Positions 49,501 through 60,010 of a stretch of 64,000 nucleotides of DNA are shown in pieces. The stretch lies in the NCBI GenBank assembly GCA_023079485.1, contig CM041086.1, positions 13,958,401-14,022,400 on the forward strand, read 5' to 3'. The stretch's first letter is position 1. Each line of letters opens with the position of its first letter. The DNA comes from Archilochus colubris. Lineage: Eukaryota > Chordata > Aves > Apodiformes > Trochilidae. The notes under the pieces were generated by a model. It was not told the DNA's origin, made no database searches, and was given only the letters and a program-made list of their open reading frames with translations. A program made the position numbers and the translations under genes.

Positions 49501-52302
49501 GCTTGTGCAACAGCATTAATTGTCCTTTCTCATGCACAGTGGCACAGTGGGTTTTTTTTAAATTACTAGAGATGACTAAAAAGATTTCAATGTTCACTTA
49601 AAATACCTTACATCAGGCATTTAATGTCTCGGACTTACTCATACACAGTTGTCCATCCGTTTTCATCGCTTTTGGTTGCTAAAAGCCCCGTATTTCCAGG
49701 ATATGTCATCAAAGCCAGGTTGTAGCCTTGGGCATAAACTCTTTTCAGAACCCCATTGCTGCTTATTGTCAGCCAGTACACTTGGCCACCAGGCACCACG
49801 ACCCAGAGGGGCAGCCCACTTGTGTCCCTGCGGATGTGAACCGAGTTCCCGTTGCTGCTGGTGATGGTGCCGATATCCCCCTCCCCGCTGTAGGTGAAAT
49901 TGTAAATGTAGTCCCTGGTTATGAGGTTCAGGGTGTGCAGGTGGGTGCCATTGATGGTGAACTGATACAGCTCTTGGTCTGCTGGTGAGGCAATCTCATA
50001 CAGGTTGGTGTCACTCAGGTGAGCCTTGTTCCGGCTAACTGCACGGATCCGAACGTTGCCGAGGTCTGCTATGTACAGGGTGTCATCAGGAGAGACTGCT
50101 AGAGAAGAAGGGGCTTTCAGCTTGGCATCTTTGGCATATCCACCATCACCTGGAGGAGAAATGTTAATTTTAGTAATCTGTTATGTCCATATTTGAGCTG
50201 ATCCCCGTAGCGTGACACTGCTTCTCCTCATTTGCAGGTCAATAAAAGAGTATCTTCTTCCAGCTAATTAAAACCATGTTATCTAAGGTTGTTGCAATTC
50301 TAAATCAGTCACATTGAAGACAAATAAGAACATAAATTATCTAATTTACACCATTTTTGCTAAGGACAAACCCCTGCTGCTCAGGAAAGCATTAATGGCA
50401 AAACAGTGAAAGAAAAAAACACAACTGAAGTTTCATTCCCTACTATTTGTCTGCTGACATGTAGCTAAAGTAGAATGGTGCTAGAAATAAAACAAAGAGA
50501 AAATAAACCCCACTCATTCAGCTAAAATGACACTGAACCAATGATTAGTTTATATTTACTAAAAACTCAACATTAGAGGAAAGCAAAAGAAGAATAGCCA
50601 AAAAGGGTCTTGAGAAACCACACCGTCCAGCATCGCTTGCTAATTCACTTGGTTTGTGTATTTTAAGGCTTGAAGAGGATATTTGCATTATAATGGCCTG
50701 TATATGCACATCAAAATGACTTTGCATAAGGAGAATTTTCTGTAACTAGCAAGAAAGCATTTAAAGCTCACAGTCAGAGAAAAACACAACACTATTTGTA
50801 TTGCTCAGCTTCTCCTGACTGAGAAGTAAAATTTGATGCAGATTTTGAGCATACCCTGTGCTTCCTTGGAGACAGACAAATTAGCTGGTCTCCTGACCCT
50901 GCCTTTCACCAGCCCAGCACTTGCACAATCATTAGACTTCCCACAGTTTTTCATTTTTCAGAACTGAGGGCAGTTTCCTTCAATAGGAACCCAGAACAGG
51001 GTGCTTTTCACCACTGGTCTACCACAGCTGTAACTGAGACTGGCAGCACTTGGCAGTGCACATGAAGCTTTGATGATCATTACAATGCTGGGTCAGCAAT
51101 CCACCTTTTCTGGAAGACCATTTACATTTTTTCCTCTCCATTCTTGACATACTTAATGCATTCTTGTCAGTAATTAACCTTTTACTTGAAATGAGAAACT
51201 TGAAAATGATTATGACATTACGGAGCAGAACACTGTGGTTCTTAGAGATGACAAGATGATAACATACTGCACACCTCTGTATTTGGGACTGCTGTCCTTT
51301 GTCCCCTTATGAAATATGTTTTTTATGGAAAAAAAAAAAAAGGCATCACAATTGGTTTGGATGCATGCAGGGGAGAGGAGCTGTGTTGCTGAGAACATCC
51401 AGTAGGGCAGTGCAGTCCTGGCATTGGCTCTTCCATCTTAAAGTGCACAATGAAGAAATTCTGAACATGACATGTTTGCATCATTTTCCTGGTTGTTAAG
51501 CACAACACAAACGATGAGAAGGTATCACCCAGTGCTTTTCACTGGATGTGAAACAGCTTTGTCCTCTTCTTGCTGAGAAGAGCTGCCTGATCCAGTATTG
51601 GTAAGGAGCAATATGCATTGGGGCTGATACAGTTTGCAATACAAGCAAACACAGCTGACACAGAAAAGCAGACTTGGAGCTAATTTTGAAGAGGTGTAAC
51701 ATTTGTTATCAAAAAAGGAGAAGTTAAGACCACCTTGAGGTTCCTCCAGTGCTGACTGGGAGACTTTCATCTCCACATCCAATAGATTAAATCCACAAAG
51801 AGCTGCTGACAAGGTCTTTGGCTTTCCAAGGAGATGGAATCATTGCTCATCTCTCCTTCCCCTTGTCACTTTGCTAATTTCCAGCTGTGCCAGGGGATTT
51901 CAACAGATAAGAGAAAGAAACCAGGACTACCTTACCTGAAAAGCAGTCACAATTAGGATCAATCTTGCAGTCACAATCCGACGGGGCTCCAGCGATTACA
52001 GAGATCTCCCCGTTGGTTGTGACTTGCTGTATGCGGTTGATCTTTCTTTCATCTGTCTCTGCAATGTAGAGTATTCCACTGTGAGACACAGCAATGGCCC
52101 TGGCTGACTCCAGGGTGGAATGGATGGCCACCTTGCTGACGATGAAGTGGTCGATGCCCGGCACCTGGCAGTGAATGGGGCGCCCTGCGATGATCCGCAC
52201 GCGCCTGTTCTCGGAGATCTGCAGGACAATGTTGTTGTCCAGGACATACAGGGAATTGTCCAGAGGGTTCACTGTGAGGTCTGTTGGCCACTCTAACCTC
52301 AC
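27818..52302 (-). CDS. TENM1: TENM1 (teneurin-1), 3' partial, nine exons
   Basis: Join, in transcript order, of 52302-51936, 50149-49639, 44704-44532, 43611-43376, 37427-37131, 32890-32503, 31839-30619, 30129-29987 and 28576-27818: 4095 nt, 1364 residues plus TAA. All junctions are GT-AG and keep frame. Teneurin-1 is a type II single-pass neuronal membrane protein of about 2700 residues that dimerises and binds latrophilins and other teneurins across synapses. Present here, in order, are the end of the NHL beta-propeller (fragment residues 1 to about 200), the YD/RHS-repeat shell (about 200-950), the RHS core motif near 990-1020, the linker and antibiotic-binding-like region, and the C-terminal Tox-GHH-like module ending in the TCAP peptide. 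The sequence agrees with TENM1 rather than TENM2-4, as recalled, in stretches such as the last 40 residues and [17 protein letters not shown]. The N-terminal half (cytoplasmic tail, membrane segment, EGF repeats) is beyond 64000. Confidence 0.96.
27821..27949 (-). other. TENM1: TCAP-1 (teneurin C-terminal associated peptide) segment
   Basis: The last 43 codons start [13 protein letters not shown] and end [10 protein letters not shown]. The family's bioactive peptide is about 40 residues with an N-terminal Gln that can cyclise and a C-terminal Gly followed by basic residues that can donate an amide. Both features are present here. The residue before the QQLL stretch is a Lys. Release of the peptide in this species is inferred from other vertebrates. 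Confidence 0.8.
28577..29986 (-). other. TENM1 intron before the terminal exon
   Basis: 1410 bp with no recognised gene or repeat. The donor is GTGAGC at 29986-29981 on the - strand. Confidence 0.8.
29987..30129 (-). CDS. TENM1: TENM1 penultimate exon
   Basis: 143 bases coding for the tail of codon D, then [20 protein letters not shown] and on to [10 protein letters not shown]. The start takes two bases of an Asp codon (G from the previous exon, AC here); the end is phase 0. It corresponds to the linker and antibiotic-binding-like region after the RHS core. Most variation from mammalian TENM1, as recalled, is in [15 protein letters not shown]. Confidence 0.94.
30130..30618 (-). other. TENM1 intron
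   Basis: 489 bp, no recognised features. Donor GTAAAAG and acceptor TTTTGTAG on the - strand. Confidence 0.8.
30619..31839 (-). CDS. TENM1: TENM1 large YD/RHS exon
   Basis: 1221 bases, the biggest exon here, about 407 residues from [14 protein letters not shown] to QDVAKYTT. It carries many YD repeats of the type G-x-x-x-x-Y-x-Y-D-x-x-G (for example [33 protein letters not shown]). It ends with the RHS core motif [17 protein letters not shown] at about 30735-30790, which plugs the shell. This forms most of the spiral beta-barrel of the extracellular part. Both boundaries are phase 1. The stretch VQYCYDG (Cys codon 31148-31150) has Cys where I recall Tyr in mammalian TENM1. Confidence 0.97.
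31840..32502 (-). other. TENM1 intron
   Basis: 663 bp, AT-rich, no recognised features. Donor GTTTGT at 32502-32497 is less typical than its neighbours but keeps the phase-1 boundary. The acceptor is TTTTGCACAG. Confidence 0.8.
32503..32890 (-). CDS. TENM1: TENM1 YD-shell exon
   Basis: 388 bases, about 129 residues, [20 protein letters not shown] to [15 protein letters not shown]-repeat strands of the shell. Starts phase 0 after TTGCAG and ends phase 1. The protein agrees with TENM1 throughout, including [20 protein letters not shown]. Confidence 0.96.
32891..37130 (-). other. TENM1 intron with CR1 fragment
   Basis: 4240 bp. It holds a CR1 3' end (33003-33231) not far from the exon. The rest is AT-rich with short homopolymers and no recognised gene. 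Confidence 0.8.
33003..33231 (+). mobile_element. CR1 LINE 3'-end fragment
   Basis: About 229 bp starting near TTAGGTTTAGGTTGGATATT, through GGAATGGGCTGCCCAGGGAA, GATGTGGCACTCAGTGCC and CCCTTCCAACCCAGTCAA, to a tail of two ATTCTATGA units. It is 5'-truncated, in + orientation and therefore antisense to TENM1. It is older-looking but clearly the same family as 19862-19974 and extends further 5'. Confidence 0.93.
37131..37427 (-). CDS. TENM1: TENM1 exon (YD shell)
   Basis: 297 bases, exactly 99 codons, both ends phase 0: [20 protein letters not shown] to [14 protein letters not shown]. The start follows TTTGTTTAG; the donor is GTAAAT. Because both ends are phase 0, skipping of the exon would keep frame. 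Confidence 0.95.
37428..43375 (-). other. TENM1 intron with solo LTR
   Basis: 5948 bp, containing the solo LTR at 39141-39433. The rest has only short homopolymers and a small imperfect repeat (AAGCTGAACTCCAGGAGC / AAGCTCAACTCCAGGTGC at about 41437-41482). Confidence 0.8.
39141..39433 (-). mobile_element. Solo LTR, same family as the SH2D1A intron element
   Basis: 293 bp starting TGTAGCGGG and ending CTCACTACA on +, flanked by an exact 6-bp duplication GTTTAC (39135-39140 and 39434-39439). It matches the 304-bp LTRs at 10936 and 11950 almost base for base except for about 11 missing bases in the middle (around 39267-39340) and a few changes there. It is the product of LTR-LTR recombination. 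Its sense is -, the same as TENM1. Confidence 0.9.
43376..43611 (-). CDS. TENM1: TENM1 exon (YD shell)
   Basis: 236 bases from the second base of an Asp codon through [18 protein letters not shown] and [12 protein letters not shown] to ISTFERRLR. Starts phase 1 after TTTTGACAG and ends phase 0 at GTAAGG. It includes possible N-glycosylation sites NIS in both GKCNISL and KGNISTF. Confidence 0.95.
43612..44531 (-). other. TENM1 intron
   Basis: 920 bp, nothing recognised. Confidence 0.8.
44532..44704 (-). CDS. TENM1: TENM1 short exon (YD shell)
   Basis: 173 bases, too short to stand out as an open frame. Read on the - strand it gives [20 protein letters not shown], then [20 protein letters not shown], then [17 protein letters not shown]. 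It starts phase 2 after GTTGCAG and ends phase 1 at GTAATG, matching both neighbours. Confidence 0.93.
44705..49638 (-). other. TENM1 intron
   Basis: 4934 bp, AT-rich, with an A-rich run at about 44768-44825. No gene or mobile element recognised. Confidence 0.75.
49639..50149 (-). CDS. TENM1: TENM1 exon (end of NHL propeller, start of YD shell)
   Basis: 511 bases, about 170 residues from [20 protein letters not shown] to NENG-type WTTVYE. The first part closes the NHL beta-propeller ([15 protein letters not shown] type blade); the latter part begins the YD shell ([26 protein letters not shown]). Starts phase 1 after CTCCTCCAG and ends phase 2 at GTAAGT. Confidence 0.95.
50150..51935 (-). other. 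TENM1 intron
   Basis: 1786 bp, nothing recognised. Donor GTAAGG. Confidence 0.8.
51936..52302 (-). CDS. TENM1: TENM1 NHL-propeller exon (most 5' exon in the window)
   Basis: 367 bases, 122 residues: [20 protein letters not shown], then [20 protein letters not shown], to [14 protein letters not shown]. Two NHL-type blades with the conserved NSLYVLDN and [15 protein letters not shown] patterns. Starts phase 0 after TTCTTTTCCAG and ends phase 1 at GTAAGG. The preceding exon, expected to end around MDITQ in mammals, was not found up to 64000. Confidence 0.95.
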
Positions 52303-52880
52303 CTGGAAAAGAAATGTTAAAGGAAAGGGAGGGGGGGGGAAAAAATCAAAAGAATGGTTAGGACCATAAGGTGGTTTTGTTCAATCACCGCTGGTCACCA
52401 ATGTCACTAAGTGGGTTAGTGGTGGATTCACCCAGCACTGCTTCTCTGGGTTGTACCTTTAATTGAGTTTAGCAGAAGAAGTTTCAAGAAGCATACTCTT
52501 TTCTGAGGTCCCCATCCAGTGTGGAACAAAACTGGATTTGAAAAGTCATTTAGCACCCTCTGGGAGGTATTTGCACAAGTCCATTAAGGTAGGAGCTTAA
52601 TTATACCTATGTAGTCATGCAAATAAAAACACACTTCGTGTCATGCAACATCAGCCAGAAAATTTTCCAGGTCTAAATGTTATTGTTTCAAGGTTGAAGT
52701 GAAGACTGGCAGAGTGGAAAACAGTTAGAGGTTGTCAATGTCCTAACACTTTAATTGACTGTTAGTACAAAAGCAAAATGACATACTAGAAGACTATGAG
52801 ACATTCCACTCTTTCCTAAGCAAGAAATTTAATGAGACTTATGTGCTGCAAGAAATATAAGCACACTAATTCTTTGTAAC

Positions 52881-52915
52881 ATATATATATATATACACAC
52901 ACACACACACCCCCC
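52881..52915. repeat. (AT)n(AC)n microsatellite with C-run
   Basis: About seven AT, then about eight AC units, then six C, in the TENM1 5'-side intron. Confidence 0.9.
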
Positions 52916-55900
52916 AATATAGCACACGTCACATGATGCAATAGCCAAGTTAATTACTTATACTACTTTTGCCTGGTGACTTCAGTATTTCAGTCATAGG
53001 TTAAAGAAATACTTCATATTTAAGGTTAGCTTTTTGCCTTTCTCCATGCAGGTTAAGAGTGTCAACCAAGCAAAGTTTCCAAACCCTGCTGGATGAAATG
53101 CAAGGAGATTGACCTCACTCATCTGATTCCTGTTGCATCAGCATCTGGAGGAATGAAATATGCTCCCTGTCATCCTGAAAGACAACTAGCATGTAGGCTG
53201 CTGATTGTAGCACATTGAGAAAGCTCAATAGACAGTGCAGGAGTGCTGAACTGCGAAACAACAGAGCAGACTGGTCCCTCTCCCCAGGTAATGGCTGGCA
53301 GAGGATTTAGGCTGCAGCTTGTCTATGGAAAGCTGAGAGAACAACTGAGCCACCAGGACTGCAGGACAGCCTGTTTCTGTCTGTCTCAAGGATGCTTTGC
53401 CTGGCATCCTTTGTGAGAAGAAGGTTGCTTTTATCTGGGTGGAATTTTGCTGAATATTTCAGTAATCAGAATAAGTAAATACTAGGCTAAAACGTAATGG
53501 TTTCATATGCTGTATGTCACAGAGGCTTCTATTATTTCATTTACTGATTTTGTGGCTGTTTTTTTCTCATTTTTCCACTGTGCTAATTAAAAGATCCATG
53601 AATTTGGAGGCTGCAGATGCTAATACAATGCTCAGCACTGAGGAATAACATATGGTGGAGTGTGTGGCCATCACAAGCCACCTGCTCACTGGGGTCAGCT
53701 CAGGAACCAGGCTGGAGGCCAAGTCTCTCCTTTTCTCAAGCAACAGTATTTCCTGAATAATCTAATTTCCAGAAGTACATTGTTGGCTTGCTAATTGATG
53801 CTTTAATAAAGGGAGGGTATTGTGGGTATGTCTCACCCTGTGTGGTTCTGTGGTGCACCACACAACCACGAAGGCTCCCAGAATAATCCAGTTCCTCCCC
53901 GTGCCCAGTTCATTTTGCTAGACAACACAACTGGCATTAAGACTAATGCTGGGGGGTTGAAGATCTCAACTGAACCAGGTGGTAGAGTCTTTCCAAATGA
54001 TGATAAATGTGGTGAAACAGTTGGAAAGAGATTCCTCCCACAAAGGTGCTGATTGCTGTGTGTGCCTGAGCCTGCCCAGATCCCACCCGCTGTGCCAGGG
54101 CTGCTTTGCACGCTGCTGTTTGCACAATGTTCAGCTGAGAGTTCACTGGGACAACAAATGAAACTCTTTAGTTAGCATGAAAATCTCTACAAGGGTTCAG
54201 GAAACTTGGAAAAAAAAAACCAAAACAAAAAAAACCAAAACCAAACGTATTTGCAATGCACCACTAGTGCAGAACATTTCATTGCTCTGTGAAAGGGATT
54301 GGTGTTACTGACACTTCTGACTTCAAGAGCCTCCTCCACAGATCTCTCTGAGGTAAAAATAATCTTTGATTAACTTTAACTAGGTTGTTAGTAATAAAAA
54401 CTTTGAGATGGAACTATCTCTTTCTTGCCACAATAACTCTGCATAGCTCCTGCCACGTTTTTATAGCTGGTTTTCCTTCATGGACCAGCTCCATTGACTT
54501 TTCTCAGTGAATAATTTTAATTACTCTCACTGTGTGGGTATCCCCACTGCCTTGCAGATAAAGGGGAACTGGTTTGGACCAAAACAACTTTTTCTCTGGT
54601 TGATCTGGTTTGCTAGCTCATGCTAGTACAACTGAAGGGGAAAAAAAGATGAAATGGATCCATTAAAATCAAAGATACACACAAATCCCTGAACACTCCT
54701 AATCTGAAGAAGAATTTCAGTGATGTAGGAAAAAAAATCACCACTGTTCTTACAGGATGAATCTCCGAGGCATTTAAACTGGTGTAAGCTGGGGCTGCTG
54801 CAGTCCCACCCCATCCCTGTCCCCAGTGCAGCCCCCAGTAGCAAGACCGGTGTTTATCTGCTCCTCTTGAGAGCAGGTTCTTGACAGTTTGCTGGCTAAA
54901 AACTAATCACCCAAATCAGTTTAAACTGAAGTGTAACTGCACCCTCAGGTTGACTGTTACCTTGAAAAGTCACTGGTTGTTTCTATTCTTTTAAAAGCAG
55001 CTGCCCTCTGGCAGGTTTCTGTGACCAAACCATCCGTTGTGCTTCATTCAGAGCCAGTAAACATATTACAGAGAAGCACTCCGAATTTTATCAGATATGA
55101 CTGTGCCTATTAAAAAGTTCTTGCAGACAAAACCTCAGCTAGGATTAGAATATTAAATCAGTTACTATCTTTTTATTTACTATACTTTTTAATTTGAAGC
55201 AGTACTTTAAAAGCCCCTGTAAAAAGCCCTTTCCATCTATGTATTTTTTCTTATAACTGAACACTGGGCCAATTGCAACTGTTTTTTCATGTATGGGATG
55301 AGTTCTTTTTCTGAGCAGTGTACAGAAATGGCACTGCCAATTATCCCATCATAAACAAGCAGAAGAGGCTTTTTCAGTAGCAGTCGGTACCTCACATTCT
55401 TAAAAAATTGAAGTTTTCAGGTGACAATTCTTCTCTGGCTCACTGGAGACTGAGTACATACAATGGAAATCACTGCTGAAACAAATGAACCCTTGAGCAA
55501 TGAGACCTTTTCCATTTAAGTACTAACATGTCAATTTTTCTGGGAATTCAGCATTTAACTGTCAAGATAACGGCTCCAACTATTTCTAATAATCAATCTC
55601 TGGTTTGAGAAGTGCAAAATTAACACCTACTGGTCTGGCTCTCTAATACATTTTTTTTTCATGTCAACTGTTCTGGAAAACACAAAGTGCACTAAGGTGC
55701 CTTCTGCTTAAATGAATTTTCACTGGGAGATCTACATTTAGGTAGTTAAATAGCTCTCAATCCTAAATGGGTTTTTCTGTTTGTTTGCTTCTTGCAAAAT
55801 ATGCATGTGCTGTATACCTATCTATCTACCTATTTGGTTTGAAATATTTAATATTTTTCACAGAGCAAAGCTTTACAAATAAATAAATTAGGTTTTTTTG

Positions 55901-58900
55901 CAAAGCAGTTCTGATAGGAGAGCCAGCACTCCTATAATTCTTAAACATTCATGCCCACACACACACATACATTGAAGTGTTAGTTTGTGAAGAGTACTCT
56001 TTCACTTTTGGTTTTGACCATATGGCTAAAACTTTCTGCACATTTTGCATGACATTTTATGGCTGAGGCATTTTGGGTACTATTTTAAACAAATCAAATC
56101 AGATAGATTCTACGGTGCCTGTCAAAGTAGGAAAAGTAAAGAGGGAAAAATCTGTCCTTGTCTGCAGATGCAGGTTTCAAGAGCTTAACTGTTTGGCTGT
56201 GGGGGGTAAATTTCTCTGGGATATGGTTCATTTATCATGGATTACAAGAAGCCACACAAATTCCTAAAGAGGCTTCCCCATTGCTCTGATTTCTTGCCAT
56301 ACACGGCTTGTGTATGTTGATTTAATTTCATGTAGTAGCACGAAATTCATGCCAAAATTTTTCTGATGGCTCTGAGTGATGGATTACTTCCTATCTGTAC
56401 TGCTCAGCTTCAAGTAGCTCTGTTTGTGCTACCTCTGCCTTTATTCAGCTCTACAGTACACCATGGCAGACCTGACCATAACATCCTCCATATTTCTCTT
56501 TTGCTGCTAACTACCTTTTTTCATCTCCTCTTATTTATACTCAGCTCTTGTTGCCAAGTGAAACCCTTTTACTCACCATAGATCTTCTAAATAGCCTTTT
56601 TCTCTCTTCCCACCCAAACCCTTCTTTTTCCTTCCTACTTCAAGAGATATGGCTCCGAGGAAGGACTCACACCAGGAGTGAGAGTGTGGTTTACAAGGCT
56701 GGAGGAGACCAGTTCTGCTTGCCTGAACTTTTTACAGGATGTCTCACTACATGTATTTCTCTCTATTTTCTCACAGTTGACAACCAGGGATATTTTTTCA
56801 TCATTTTTCTGTCAGTTTGCTCTCACTTCTGGGCTCTTTCTCTTGTTGACACTGACACTGGCAGCTCCTCTCAGCAGCTTAGCTTCTTCCTTAATGGCAC
56901 ACAGAGGCACAACTCAGCTCCTGCAGTCTGATGCCAGGGAACCCTTGCCCGTGGTGGGATTGCAGCCTCCTCCCACACTGGAGAAGCCTTTATTTCTCAT
57001 GTTCCCAATACTGCATGTTATAAAATTCAGAATTACACAGTTCAGCTGTAGCAATCCCTGCTCCAAACTTCACAAACGTGGTGCTCTCTGCATTCATTGC
57101 TCCCCAGTGAAAAACCCAGATAAATGAATTTTGCAGCCTAACGACCATTGTTTTCTACCCTGGGCTGGGAAAGCAGCTGTGGCACATTTACAGATATAAC
57201 TCAGAGGTCTGAGGACACCAGTTCTCCAGCAACACAGCTCAGGTCATCTCCCCACCAATTGCCTTTGCTATCAATTATTTCCAGCAGATCAGGGACCCAG
57301 GGCAGGCAGGCAAAGGCAAGACACCACTCTGATGGTTTTCACTGCTTGTCTTTGCTTCACTTGCCATGAGACTCTCCATGCTCCCCAGCTCTCTTCTTGT
57401 TTCATAATTTCTTTCTTTTCAGATCTTTTTTCTGCTTCACAACTTGAAAGACTGTATAAGGAATCATGGGTCTACTAAATGGATAAGAAAAGCTGATTTC
57501 TAAGGGGACAGGTTTTACATAGTTTTAATTTAATAATAGAGAGAATATTACCCAGAATCACATAACCCATTGACTATGAAAATCAATGGCACTTAGACTC
57601 CTAAGCCATTGAAGTCTATTTAAACATGGTACCCATGGTTTATACAAGTTATGAAAGAAATACTTTGCTAAACACCCAGTAGGAATTTACAAAGTATTTT
57701 GATCAGGCTGGTACCTCTGAGAGGAGGAATCTTTGCTCTTCAATTAAAATATCTCAAAATAGCCCATAAATTTGAATCTAAATCAAACACCTCTCCAGTG
57801 CTGGAGTGGGAATCCATGTTCTCCAAACATACTGCTACAGCTAATTTCCATGGCATGGGACCAGGTGGATCATCTACTAACAACAGGACAGCTTCCATTC
57901 TGCCTCACTTCCTAACTCAGGCTTCCAGGTCCTGTGCTTGTCAGATGAGCTGGCTCAAAAGTAAGACTGCATAAATCTTCATAAATCTCTCACCACTTTG
58001 GGCCTTTTCTTTCCATTCTGGGTTCCTAAGTTCTGGATGCAGAAAGCCAGTGTGCTGCCAGTGCAGAAAAGGTGGGAGGAAGATCGTGGAAAGGTTTAAT
58101 GGAAATAGTAATGAAAAGCTGTTTGAGGACAGAGAGACGCTGGAGCTCGTGTGTTATGGTCCCTTTTGCCTCCAATAACTGTTGAGGTTCATAAAAGCAC
58201 CTGGCCTGAAAACTGAGAGTGAGAGAGGATACATAGGAACGAAATTTCCAAAACTGAAAAAACCCCAAATAAAGTCAAAGCCTTTCAGCAACACCAGCCA
58301 CTGTGAATATGCCACTCAAATACTCGTCCTTCTCAAGATTAAAATTAAATTCCTGAAATTAAAACTTCCTATAGATTAGTGCCCAGGAAACTCTCCACCA
58401 ACAGCACTCACTGCTCCTCAGGGCAGAGCTCCCCTGACCAGGGCTGGGCAGAACACGAGACTGGGGGATGTGAAGGACAAGGAGGTTGCCAGCTGGGTGT
58501 GTGGGAGCCACAGCTGCCTCCTCAGCTGGATCAAGGCTGGAAAAACACATTCCTGCCAGGATCACAACAAATGCTAACTCGACTGATTTCACATGAAAAT
58601 GCAAACTTACTTCTGTGATTTAAGATTTCCCTTATGAGTGACACCATTAAAATCACAAACATGGCTTCTGCAAGCAGAAGAAAGACGGGGAGAACAGATA
58701 TCCTGCATTTCATGCTTATGGCAGGGCATCTTTTGTGGTAAATTCCTAAACCAATACACAGTTCTACAGTAAAAGCTTTTTTTCAACCCATTGGAAGAGC
58801 AAACTAATTCTTTACTAAACTGCAGCAGAGATTTAAAGCAAAACAACTACAGAATTTTTGATTTTTAAATTATTTTTGCCATATAGATATAAAAAATCTA

Positions 58901-59519
58901 GTAAGAAAAAGCAACTGATTTGAGTTCTTATTTCTACAAAAATTAGCACCAAGATTGTTATCACATGATTATCTGCGACTACTTTTTCACAAGTTTTTAC
59001 ATAATAGTTGATATTTCAACTGAACAAAATGAATGCAATCTCTCCAGCTGCCCTGCTGCATTGAAAGCAAACACGTACTCCTGTAATAAAAAAAATTAAG
59101 CATCTTGCAGAATAAAAAAAACTAATGCATTTCATGTGGCTATTAACATTGATTGGATACTTGCAGGAAAACACACTGGAAAATGTTTGATTCTAGCTTT
59201 AGACTGTAAGCAGGCACTTTGTTTTAAATTTGTCAGCTAAGGGCATTGATTACTGTTGTGCTGCATATTTGGATATGCATTAGCAGACTCTGAGAAAAGC
59301 TACAAGGATGAAGTTTAGGACTCATGTTTTTTTCAAGCAAAATTCAAGAATTACCACTCAAGTAGAGAATGTATCTCAAGCCTGGGTTGGGAATAACCTG
59401 GATGTAAAAGGTTTTCTTGCCTTCCAAAAAGGCCCTAGACAAAGCTTTTAGAAGTGCACCTGGAATAAGGTTTCCAACAGGCTCTTAATCAGAGTGAATA
59501 AAAGTTATTTTTGGTACCT

Positions 59520-60010
59520 GACCTCTAGATCTAGAAAGTCATAGAAAGGCTCCAGACCTAGAAGGGCTCAGGAAAGCTCTACGATGTCTCTTGCAAAACA
59601 AAAAAAGAAAAAGGGGGATGGAGAGGGTTGGAATGGGCTGGAATGTGCAGGAGGCCCTAGAAGGGGTCCCTGGAAAGTTCTGAATTCAGAAAGGGCCCAT
59701 AAGGGTGCTGGATCTAGACAAGCCTGACAAGCTAGGAAAGGATGCAGAAGGGCTCCAGAGAAGTGCCTGAAGGGGCCTTAGAAAGAAGGTCTAAAAGTCT
59801 TCCATCCCACCTCAGGAAAAAGATCTAAGGATTCCCTCCCACCATGGCTCAAAGAAGCTCTTGATCTAGAAAAGCCCCAGACCTACCAAGATGCTAGATG
59901 TCTTCAGAAAGCCCACTAAAATTGCAAATACCTGGATCTCAAGCTCTCAGCAGCTTCTAGATCTAGAAAATAGGAATCTCTAAGCAGTGCTAGATCTAGA
60001 AATATTCTTT
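59520..60010. repeat. Degenerate GATCTAGA-rich repeat tract
   Basis: The core GATCTAGA occurs at about 59528, 59711, 59863, 59959 and 59993, with related GATCTAAG at 59822 and CCTAGAAGGG forms at about 59558 and 59654. It alternates with GGCTCCAGA/AAGGGCTC segments. The spacing is irregular, so it looks like a decayed minisatellite. One such 8-mer would be expected by chance in the whole window. Confidence 0.6.
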
